Of a stretch of DNA of 51,603 bases, positions 9,078-14,996 are shown one piece after another. The DNA is taken from the NCBI RefSeq assembly GCF_000420745.1, contig NZ_ATVN01000022.1:1-51603 (forward strand), read 5' to 3'. The translations under genes were made by a program, and so were the position numbers. How positions within the stretch are numbered: the stretch's first letter is position 1; the number at the start of each line of letters is the position of its first letter. This DNA comes from Pseudorhodobacter ferrugineus DSM 5888. GTDB taxonomy: Bacteria; Pseudomonadota; Alphaproteobacteria; Rhodobacterales; Rhodobacteraceae. Below the pieces are notes generated by a model. The model was not told where the DNA came from and searched no databases. It saw only the letters and a program-made list of their open reading frames with translations.

Positions 9078-10358
9078 ATGGCTGAACTGATCCTCGGGCA
9101 AGTCCTTTCCTATCACGGCGACCCGTTCATCCATGGCCCCGACGCCGTGCATATTGAGCGCCAAGGCGGCGTTGTAATGCTGGGGGGCGAGATTGTGGCC
9201 ACAGGCACCGCCGATGCGATGCGCAAGGCCTATCCTCGGGCCAATGTCACCGATCATGGCACCTGCCTGATATCGCCCGGTTTTATCGACCCCCATGTGC
9301 ATTACCCCCAAACCGCAATCATCGCGAGCTGGGGCAAACGCCTGATCGATTGGCTCAACACCTATACCTTCCCCGAAGAAATGCGCTTTGCAGATCCGGC
9401 CTATGCGTCGGAAATCGCAAACCGCTATTTCGACCTGACCTTGGCCAATGGCACGACAACGGTGTGCTCTTACGCGACAATCCACCCCGAAAGCGTGGAT
9501 GCGTTTTTCACGGCGGCTCAAGCCCGCGGCCTGCGCACCTATGCGGGCAAAACCTGCATGGACCGCAACGCGCCATCGGGCCTGCAAGACACCGCAAAAT
9601 CCGCCTATGATGACAGCAAGCGGCTGCTCGATAAATGGCACGGGCAAGACCGCCTGTCCTATGTCATCACCCCCCGCTTTTCCCCCACCTCCACGCCTGA
9701 TCAACTCTCGGCCCTCGGCGCGCTTTGGGCGGAAAACCAGTCTTGCTTGATGCAAACCCATCTGTCTGAACAAACCGACGAAATCGCATGGGTCAAAACC
9801 CTTTACCCCACGGCCCGCGATTATCTCGACACCTACGAATCCCACGGCCTTCTGGGCATGGGCGGCCTTTATGGCCACGCCATCCACCTGGAACCGCGCG
9901 AAGTGGACAGGCTGGTCGAGGTCGGCGCAAGCCTGATCCACTGCCCAACCTCAAACACCTTCATCGGGTCTGGCCTGTTCGATATGGAAACGATGGTTGC
10001 ACGTGGCCTGCGCGTGGGGCTGGCCACCGATACCGGCGGCGGCTCGTCCTTTTCGATGCTACGCACAATGGCCGCCGCCTATGAGGTCGGACAACTGCGC
10101 GGCACCTCGCTTCATCCCGCGCAACTTTGGTGGCTCGCCACCCAAGGCTCGGCCCGCGCGCTGCGCGCAGATCATAAAATTGGCAACATCACAGCAGGCA
10201 TGGAGGCCGATCTTGTCGTTATCGACCTCGCCTCTACCGCCGCGATCGAGCAATCCACCCGCCGCGCAGAAACCATCTGGCAGTCGATCTTCCCCACCAT
10301 TATGATGGGCGACGACCGCGCGGTAAAGGCAGTCTATGTGGCAGGCAAGCTTACATAA
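9078..10358 (+). CDS. guaD: Guanine deaminase
   Basis: This zinc amidohydrolase converts guanine to xanthine and ammonia in purine salvage and breakdown. The 426-residue protein shows the metal-binding PGFIDPHVHYPQ (His73, His75), a TQTHLSE-like MQTHLSEQ with the third zinc His, GHAIHLEPRE, and the substrate-site Asp region GLATDTGGGSS. The start codon follows AGGCAATCACC, a weak ribosome binding site. The gene stands alone on the plus strand. A second base deaminase, for 8-oxoguanine, lies on the opposite strand beyond the Mu-like element that has inserted just downstream of guaD. Confidence 0.92.
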   Translation: MAELILGQVLSYHGDPFIHGPDAVHIERQGGVVMLGGEIVATGTADAMRKAYPRANVTDHGTCLISPGFIDPHVHYPQTAIIASWGKRLIDWLNTYTFPEEMRFADPAYASEIANRYFDLTLANGTTTVCSYATIHPESVDAFFTAAQARGLRTYAGKTCMDRNAPSGLQDTAKSAYDDSKRLLDKWHGQDRLSYVITPRFSPTSTPDQLSALGALWAENQSCLMQTHLSEQTDEIAWVKTLYPTARDYLDTYESHGLLGMGGLYGHAIHLEPREVDRLVEVGASLIHCPTSNTFIGSGLFDMETMVARGLRVGLATDTGGGSSFSMLRTMAAAYEVGQLRGTSLHPAQLWWLATQGSARALRADHKIGNITAGMEADLVVIDLASTAAIEQSTRRAETIWQSIFPTIMMGDDRAVKAVYVAGKLT

Positions 10359-10362
10359 TCCG

Positions 10363-10391
10363 CTTTTTTTCCACTAAAATATCCCCGGGGG
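10363..10391 (+). repeat. Gene-end motif, copy 1
   Basis: The stretch after guaD reads CCGCTTTTTTTCC, then AAAATATCCCCGGGGG. A closely similar motif, in the same orientation relative to the preceding gene, follows the M20 amidohydrolase at 23219-23246. Such pyrimidine tract plus AAATATCCC-GGG sequences recur at gene ends in Rhodobacterales. The role is unknown and may involve transcript 3' ends. Confidence 0.45.
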
Positions 10392-10397
10392 AAATTG

Positions 10398-10402
10398 GCC
10401 TT
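10398..10402 (+). repeat. Target-site duplication, left copy
   Basis: GCCTT directly precedes the terminal TG of the Mu-like element and recurs at 14584-14588 directly after its terminal CA. Five bases is the duplication length made by Mu. Confidence 0.8.
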
Positions 10403-10497
10403 TGACGGCGTTCAGAAGGTTTGACAGTGAGCAAAAATAAAGTCAAATAAAATCAGATAGTTGCAAGGCTTAAATTTCACAAGGTTTGATAGTGTTT
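10403..10497 (+). promoter_or_regulatory. Left transposase-binding end
   Basis: Two copies of AAGGTTTGAYAGTG lie at 10416-10429 and 10481-10494, about 65 bases apart and in the same orientation. The first sits 13 bases inside the left tip. Related copies in inverted orientation occur at the right end. This layout matches the MuA binding sites of Mu (attL). Confidence 0.7.
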
Positions 10498-10609
10498 TAA
10501 GGTTTTGGGCCTGATATCGGCTAGTGCAGAATTGCTTGTCAAGAATTTATCTAATGAAATCAATGGGCCTTATATTTAGGTGTGGGGCGAATACCCCACA
10601 CCCCATCCA

Positions 10610-11101
10610 TTAAACTTGGGAGATTTTGAGGGCGTTCAAGATTTCTAGGTCTCTTGCGGTGGCCGCTTCCCCAGCCTCAATATCATCATGAATCAGGAGA
10701 GCAAAGGCTGTATCCATAACTCCCGTTTGATCGTCGATTTTGAGTGCCAAGTCCTTTTGAGCTTGCCGCATCAATAGCCAGAAACCAGCATGCTTGTTGA
10801 ACTGCATGTAGACTTCACCGTAACTGGTTCCTTGGGCCGCAAGCCCTTTGGCCTTTGCGAACCTGAATAGCGCAAGCCGAAAAGCAAACTCCTCATACTG
10901 TCCCCACTTAATTGGCGGGGTTAGAACGGTTTGATGGCTTTCACCTTTCAGAATAGCCAAATAGCGCTCAGGAACATTGCCGCGATTGCGCCATGACGAA
11001 ACGGTGCTCTTGTCCACTGTTAATGCGCGGGCGAGATCAACGTCAGTTTCGACACCCAGCTTCTTTTTCAGTTCATCAATCAAATTTGCAGTCTTGTCCA
11101 T
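10610..11101 (-). CDS. Phage CI-type repressor
   Basis: This 163-residue protein has an N-terminal helix-turn-helix of the phage CI repressor type. Helix positions are about 20-51, with DVDLARALTVDKSTVSSWRN as the core. A C-terminal part of unknown fold follows, probably for oligomerisation. ATG 11101 is chosen because AAGGAAAG precedes it; the open frame runs 22 codons further upstream but into the operator region. It is transcribed divergently from the ner-like gene, as the Mu c repressor is. By analogy it should keep the early promoter silent and give immunity against related phages. The gene is intact, so this function may be active. Confidence 0.82.
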   Translation of the reverse strand: MDKTANLIDELKKKLGVETDVDLARALTVDKSTVSSWRNRGNVPERYLAILKGESHQTVLTPPIKWGQYEEFAFRLALFRFAKAKGLAAQGTSYGEVYMQFNKHAGFWLLMRQAQKDLALKIDDQTGVMDTAFALLIHDDIEAGEAATARDLEILNALKISQV

Positions 11102-11173
11102 TTTCTTTCCTTGACAGCTATATGCAGTTTGCATAGTTTGCATGTAAACACAAAACGGAAAGTGCAAACCTCA
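11102..11173. promoter_or_regulatory. Operator and early promoter of the Mu-like element
   Basis: Between the divergent repressor and ner genes lies a perfect tandem 9-bp repeat, AGTTTGCAT twice at 11126-11143, and an inverted partial copy GTGCAAAC at 11162-11169. A rightward promoter can be read as TTGACA (11111-11116), a 17-base spacer and TAGTTT (11134-11139). The repeats overlap its -10 box, so a protein bound there would block early transcription. Confidence 0.65.
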
Positions 11174-11374
11174 ATGGACTATACCCCATCTAAGCAAACT
11201 CTGAAAGAGGTTCGGGTACGCCTTTTAATGAGGGGTCTTTCGTTCGCGGGATATTGTCGTGAGCAGGGTTTAATTCGTCAAAACCTTGCCGCTGCCATTA
11301 CGGGAAAGCTGACAGCCCCTAAAGCTGAAGCAATGTTTCAATCGGTGCTAATGGACTCGGGGATGAAAGCGTAA
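11174..11374 (+). CDS. Ner/Cro-like small DNA-binding protein
   Basis: This 66-residue basic protein lies in the position of Mu ner, directly right of the operator and divergent from the repressor. The stretch SFAGYCREQGLIRQNLAAAITG reads as a small helix-turn-helix. Mu Ner negatively regulates the early promoter and the repressor gene, and the same job is inferred here from position. ATG 11174 is preferred over the upstream GTG-type starts in the operator. Its stop overlaps the start of the next gene (TAATG), which suggests coupling. Confidence 0.65.
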   Translation: MDYTPSKQTLKEVRVRLLMRGLSFAGYCREQGLIRQNLAAAITGKLTAPKAEAMFQSVLMDSGMKA

Positions 11375-12372
11375 TGTACATTTATGTCTACAAACTCAAA
11401 GGCTTAGAGGGTGTGCCGAATGACAGGACGGCTATCTCTGCATGGTTGAGTCGGCATTCGATAACTGCGGTCAAGCACGGGCATAGATTTGTTGTCAACC
11501 TTTCCGACCTTCCGGCCCCTGTTCGCCTTGCCTATGTGGAGCGCGAAATTGAGGCGGCGGGCCTGTTTGGCGGCACCTATGACGAGGAAGCCCACACCAA
11601 TTTTATGAAGATGACGCCTGCGATGCGGGACGGGGCCGAGAGGAAGGCCGAGATCGCGCGGTTTCTGCTATCGGTGGGCAAGCTTCTGCCTTGGTCCCAA
11701 AAGATTGCCTTGGCGCGTAAGACGTTTGGCGAGAGTGGCACGTCTGAACCCTCTATAGCGCGCATTTTAAAGGCCGTTAAAGGGGTGGACCCTGTCAACT
11801 TTGCCCCGGCTTTGTTGGCCGACTATACGCTGCAAGGCGCGCCCAAAGCGGCGGTTTCGGACGAGGCTTGGTCCTTTTTCATGACAACCCTGCGGGATGC
11901 AGGGACACGGTTTCCGCTTAAACAAGCGTGGCGCGATGTGCGCGACCTCAAGGCAGTGAAGGGGTGGGATTGGCCGTCTTTTGAGACAATCAACCGCCGC
12001 TGGCACGGCCTGACAGAAGCGCAGCGCCTTCATGCGCGGCATGGTCATGAAGCCACGGTAAGGGCCGCGCGCGGTGCCAGCGCTGACGTGACACTCACCT
12101 TGACCGAGCATGAGGTGAACCAAGCCGAAGTTGCCATGGGTGAAGTTGAACACCTTTTCATTCAAGCGGCGCGCGTTTTTGAGCTTTTGCATACCGGAAT
12201 CGTCGCCGGGCATTTGGACCCAGAAGGGTCAGGAACCTTGGCCGTCTTGGACTTGGCAAAGCGCGCGATGATGAGCGCGGCGGAACATGAAGGCGAAGCC
12301 GTTTCACATCTTGCCCAGAAACTTCGCAAAGCCAAATCCTACCAGCACCCTAAAGAGGAGCAAGCCGCATGA
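11374..12372 (+). CDS. Mu-type transposase A, DNA-binding half only, with an unrelated tail
   Basis: Residues 1-220 resemble the DNA-binding region of MuA-type transposases. A short HTH/domain-I-like start (AWLSRHSITAVKHGHRFVVNL) leads to helical domains up to GWDWPSFETINRRWHGLT, the usual domain I-gamma end. In MuA homologues the DDE catalytic core (rve) and the C-terminal MuB-binding domain follow, giving about 650-700 residues. Here the protein continues instead with about 110 helical residues with no DDE signature and stops at 332. The change is in frame. It could be a deletion joint between transposase A and another early gene. The product should bind the element ends but cannot cut DNA. 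Its stop overlaps the gemA start by 4 bases. Confidence 0.75.
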   Translation: MYIYVYKLKGLEGVPNDRTAISAWLSRHSITAVKHGHRFVVNLSDLPAPVRLAYVEREIEAAGLFGGTYDEEAHTNFMKMTPAMRDGAERKAEIARFLLSVGKLLPWSQKIALARKTFGESGTSEPSIARILKAVKGVDPVNFAPALLADYTLQGAPKAAVSDEAWSFFMTTLRDAGTRFPLKQAWRDVRDLKAVKGWDWPSFETINRRWHGLTEAQRLHARHGHEATVRAARGASADVTLTLTEHEVNQAEVAMGEVEHLFIQAARVFELLHTGIVAGHLDPEGSGTLAVLDLAKRAMMSAAEHEGEAVSHLAQKLRKAKSYQHPKEEQAA

Positions 12373-12782
12373 CTATTTCAGCGCGCCAAATCGGTTTCAT
12401 CAAGGTTGCCGTCAAAAAGCTGGGGTGGGATGATGAAACCTACCGTTCTGCCTTGGCCCAGATTGGTGGCGTTACCACGTCAACCGATTTGGATAAGGCA
12501 GGGTTTGAAGCTCTTGTAGGCTTCTTTGAATATTGCGGGTTCAAGCCCATGGAAGCAAAGGGGCCAGCTTATGGGCCGCGCCCCGGCATGGCGAGCTTTG
12601 CCCAGATTGAATTGATCCGCAATCTTTGGGCCGAATACACCCATACTGCTTATCCGGGGCAAGACGAGCTCAACAAGTGGCTTGAGCGTTGTTTCAAGGT
12701 GTCCAGCCTGCGCTTTTTGAAAAAGGATACCGCGCCAAAGGTTATCACGGCCTTGAAAGCCATGAGGACCCGCGCGGCCTGA
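12369..12782 (+). CDS. gemA: GemA/Gp16-family phage protein
   Basis: This 137-residue protein resembles the Mu Gp16/GemA family (DUF1018). The start TISARQIGFIKVAVKKLGWDD fits, as do the central ASFAQIELIRNLWAEY and the C-terminal FLKKDTAPKVITALKAM segments. In Mu, GemA is an early protein reported to modulate host gene expression and DNA supercoiling; its exact role is not settled. The length is close to normal and the frame is clean. It overlaps the preceding gene (ATGA), so it is expressed from the same early transcript, which ends at the hairpin just downstream. Confidence 0.82.
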   Translation: MTISARQIGFIKVAVKKLGWDDETYRSALAQIGGVTTSTDLDKAGFEALVGFFEYCGFKPMEAKGPAYGPRPGMASFAQIELIRNLWAEYTHTAYPGQDELNKWLERCFKVSSLRFLKKDTAPKVITALKAMRTRAA

Positions 12783-12804
12783 CAATGTGCTGCAAACGGC
12801 AAAA

Positions 12805-12831
12805 GGGCGGCGCGATTGTGCCGCCCTTTTT
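12805..12831 (+). terminator. Rho-independent terminator after gemA
   Basis: A perfect 7-bp stem (GGGCGGC / GCCGCCC) with an 8-base loop is followed by TTTTT. It closes the ner-transposase-gemA early transcript. Confidence 0.85.
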
Positions 12832-13035
12832 CATTGCCCTGAATTTTGCCCGTAGGGGCGGCTTGCAGCGCTTCGGCCCCCATGACCCTATAAAAATTGA
12901 TCAACCCGTTTAAATTCGCCGCATAACCGTTTAAAAATCGAATTGGCTGCATCGCCTGCCACCCCAAAACAATATTGCTGGAATTTTCGGCCCTAATTGC
13001 GCTAGGCTGGTGAAGGGCGGCGCAAGTTGCCCGTT

Positions 13036-13109
13036 GCGCGGTGTATCCCGATTGGTAAGGGAGCTTTTCTTCGGAACACTTGATGTTGGTTCGAGTCCAG
13101 CCCCGTGCA
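13036..13109 (+). other. tRNA-like sequence, probably a decayed phage tRNA
   Basis: This 74-base stretch can be laid out as a tRNA. The T-arm is canonical (GTTGG, loop TTCGAGT, CCAGC) and contains an exact B-box GGTTCGAGTCC. The acceptor pairs GCGCGGT with CCCGTGC at 6 of 7 positions. The D-arm is TCCC, a loop containing GATTGGTAA, then GGGA. The 22-base middle is the normal size and would put TCG (Arg) as anticodon in the loop CTTCGGA, but the anticodon stem pairs at only two of five positions. There are three bases instead of two between acceptor and D-arm. It is therefore more likely a pseudo-tRNA or a tRNA mimic than a working tRNA. Confidence 0.5.
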
Positions 13110-13273
13110 GCTGACAGGCAAACACCGTCGCATTCATAGTGCGAAGCGAATCGGGCGTAAGGGTGGGGCCTGTCACCCGCAAACGCTTGTGGGTAATTTG
13201 GCTTTTCCCGCAATGTTACACCTTTTCCCAGAGATGGCGCGATTGCGCTTCACCCCGGAAAAGGTTCCCTTCA

Positions 13274-13669
13274 ATGATCATTAACGCCCAAACTCTTGAC
13301 CTGGCATTCAAAGGATTCAAGTCAGTCTACAGCGATGCGCACCTACCCATGGACGCGGTGGCCGAGCTGCTCGAAGATCGCAATGGCCGAATTGCCTTGA
13401 TGAACGAGCAAGCGGCGGGGGCTATGGTCCAGAAGGCCTTTGATGACGGCTATCTGACGCCTGCAATGCGCGGCTGGGCAACGGCCCTTGCAAGTCAAGA
13501 CCCTGACAGCTTCAAAGCGTTTTTGGGAACTGCCCCGCGCCCGTTCTCGCACTTGCTGACGCCAATGCCACGCCCCCTTTCCGCCGTGGCCGCGCAAAAT
13601 GACGACTCGGATGAGGCGGCGGCAATTTGCGCCCAGCTTGGCCTTAAGCCCGGCTCTCTCAATTCTTGA
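13274..13669 (+). CDS. Mu-like head-gene fragment (possible gpT/gpI chimera)
   Basis: This is a 131-residue protein from ATG 13274. The first 20 or so residues (MIINAQTLDLAFKGFKSVY) resemble the start of the Mu-type major head protein gpT. The rest, with KAFDDGYLTPAMRGWATALA and the closing EAAAICAQLGLKPGS, resembles the C-terminus of the Mu-type protease/scaffold gpI. In Mu the order is I then T, so a simple deletion would give the opposite fusion. The frame is open and the codon use is like its neighbours. Function is unknown; it might be debris or might interfere with head assembly of a related phage. Both resemblances are judged by eye and are modest. Confidence 0.45.
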   Translation: MIINAQTLDLAFKGFKSVYSDAHLPMDAVAELLEDRNGRIALMNEQAAGAMVQKAFDDGYLTPAMRGWATALASQDPDSFKAFLGTAPRPFSHLLTPMPRPLSAVAAQNDDSDEAAAICAQLGLKPGSLNS

Positions 13670-13736
13670 GGTTGGGGCGGGGGGTGATTGCCCTGCCCTC
13701 AAGCCGCGTGTTCTCTCCTGATCGCGCGGCAAACAG

Positions 13737-13770
13737 CGCCCCGGCCTATGATCGCCTCTAGGCCGGGGCG
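13737..13770 (+). terminator. Strong hairpin, probable terminator
   Basis: A perfect 12-bp stem (CGCCCCGGCCTA and its complement) encloses a 10-base loop and is followed by TTATT. It separates the head-gene fragment from the mor pseudogene. Confidence 0.65.
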
Positions 13771-13797
13771 TTATTCGACACACTTGGAAAGGCTGCC

Positions 13798-14160
13798 ATG
13801 AACCTACCCGCCGCCCCAATGCCAAAGCCCACGGCCCAAGTGGCCGTCTATGTCGATGTGCTGGGCGCTGACCTTGCCGTGACGTTTCTTTTGACGTTCG
13901 GCGGTGCCGAACTCCACCTTGCCCATAATCCACGCGGGCAAGGGCAAGTCGAAGCCGTGGTTGGTTTAGAGAAGGCCCGCGCCCTTGCGGCCTAAGACCA
14001 TCGGTTGCAGCGCCGCGTTCCGCTTGCAAAAAGATGGCTTGCCCAAATGCTCAATTGGCAAGGCCATTCCACCGCCCACATTGCCCGCACCTTGCGCACT
14101 ACGGACGTGTCAGTGCGCGGAATGCTACGGGTGAAACAGGAGGACGGCCCGAATGACTGA
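13798..14160 (+). pseudogene. Mor-family transcription activator with an internal stop
   Basis: The frame starting at ATG 13798 encodes a Mor-type (Mu middle-operon activator) protein. The N-terminal dimerisation part contains VLGADLAVTFLLTFGGAEL. A TAA at 13993-13995 stops it after 65 residues. In the same frame the next 54 codons read as the expected C-terminal helix-turn-helix (for example RRVPLAKRWLAQML and TAHIARTLRTTDVSVRG) and end at TGA 14158-14160. One base change such as CAA to TAA explains the interruption. The truncated product would dimerise but lack the DNA-binding domain. The following gene starts inside its last codons (ATGACTGA), a normal phage-type overlap that supports the longer original gene. 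Confidence 0.78.
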
Positions 14161-14512
14161 CATCCGCACGGCCCTTGTCCAAGCACGGCAAACCGCCCAA
14201 ATATTGGACGGCGCAAAGGCTGCAAATGTCCGCCTTTTAACGACCCTTGAAGGGGTGGTTGAAGCTCCGTTTAACGACACTTCATTGGCCGCCCGGCACC
14301 GCGCCGAGCACCGTATGGGCGTCCCGTCTCGCCTTAATACAGACACCGAATTGCAGGCCTTCGTTCTCGACCGAATTGAACGGATGACCTATAAACAGGT
14401 CGTTGCCGAGGTTGCAAAAACCTTCCCGCCAGATCGTCAAACCAGCATTTCTGCGGTGCAACGATGGTGGCGAAAACGCGCGCCGCAATCGCCAAAGGCC
14501 AGACGTTCCTAG
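14153..14512 (+). CDS. Small HTH-containing phage protein
   Basis: This 119-residue basic protein overlaps the end of the mor frame. The C-terminal half (from about residue 62) contains a helix-turn-helix-like stretch, MTYKQVVAEVAKTFPPDRQ followed by SISAVQRWWRKR, resembling resolvase-type or small-terminase-type HTH folds. I do not recognise a specific family. Its position after mor and immediately before the right end of the element shows that it belongs to the Mu-like remnant. A regulatory or DNA-packaging role is possible but not shown. Confidence 0.6.
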   Translation: MTDIRTALVQARQTAQILDGAKAANVRLLTTLEGVVEAPFNDTSLAARHRAEHRMGVPSRLNTDTELQAFVLDRIERMTYKQVVAEVAKTFPPDRQTSISAVQRWWRKRAPQSPKARRS

Positions 14513-14534
14513 CAAATCCCGATAATAGCGGGCC

Positions 14535-14583
14535 GCTGTCAGACCTTTTGCCTTGGTACTATCGTTTGTTGTGAACACTAACA
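14535..14583 (-). promoter_or_regulatory. Right transposase-binding end
   Basis: Read on the minus strand from the tip at 14583, the sequence gives a first site GTTCACAACAAACGATAGTA (14557-14576) and a second AAAGGTCTGACAGCG (14535-14549). Both match the left-end motif and are inverted relative to it, as expected for attR of a Mu-like element. Confidence 0.65.
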
Positions 14584-14588
14584 GCCTT
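14584..14588 (+). repeat. Target-site duplication, right copy
   Basis: GCCTT follows the terminal CA of the Mu-like element and matches 10398-10402. Confidence 0.8.
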
Positions 14589-14616
14589 CAGGCCAAGGGG
14601 GGCAGCGCCCCGTCCC

Positions 14617-14937
14617 CTACTCCACCAATTCCCACCCATCCGGATCAAAGCCGAACTTCAGCGCAATCTCGGTTGCCCGCTTTTCCTCTGCCCAAATGGC
14701 TGCGGCCGAAATCTCCATCTCGCCTGTCCGCGCCTCCAGCGTCTCGCCGTCCTCATCCTGCCGCGTCACAAATCCCGCTGCTTTCAGCGCCTTTTCAGCG
14801 GCCGCAAACGGAGCGTCCACCTCGTCGGCCAGAAACAGAAAGTTCACCACGGCGCGTTTGGGCAAGCTGTCAATTTTGCCAATCTCGGCAAAGGTGTCAA
14901 AGGTTTCGGCCTGCTGCGCCTTGTAATCATGGGTCAT
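14617..14937 (-). CDS. rraB: RraB-family RNase E regulator
   Basis: This is a small acidic protein (106 residues) of the RraB family, whose E. coli member binds RNase E and lowers its activity, changing mRNA turnover. The conserved blocks VVNFLFLADEVDAPFAAAEKAL, split by an E/D-rich linker from EISAAAIWAEEKRATEIA and the closing FDPDGWELVE, are present. ATG 14937 has AGGAG about five bases upstream and is preferred over the longer frame. It lies directly downstream of the 8-oxoguanine deaminase gene on the same strand, about 60 bases away, so they may share a transcript. Confidence 0.85.
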   Translation of the reverse strand: MTHDYKAQQAETFDTFAEIGKIDSLPKRAVVNFLFLADEVDAPFAAAEKALKAAGFVTRQDEDGETLEARTGEMEISAAAIWAEEKRATEIALKFGFDPDGWELVE

Positions 14938-14996
14938 CGTCTGCTCCTGCAAAATACTGCTATGTTCCTGCCCAAAGCGGCCCTGTGGTGCAAGCC

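Larger units (their letters stand above)
10403..14583. mobile_element. Small Mu-like transposable element, non-autonomous (4181 bp)
   Basis: The element is bounded by TG at 10403 and CA at 14583, with 5-bp direct repeats GCCTT outside. The two ends match in inverted orientation without gaps at 15 of the first 28 positions, including GTTCA at positions 8-12 and GA-AGT at 21-26. It carries Mu-type genes in early-region order: repressor (minus), ner, a transposase N-part and gemA. After these come a tRNA-like sequence, a head-gene fragment, a mor gene with a nonsense codon and an HTH protein. An intact Mu-like phage is about 35-40 kb, so nearly 90 percent is missing. The transposase catalytic domain and MuB are absent, so it cannot move alone but might be moved in trans. 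Confidence 0.85.
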
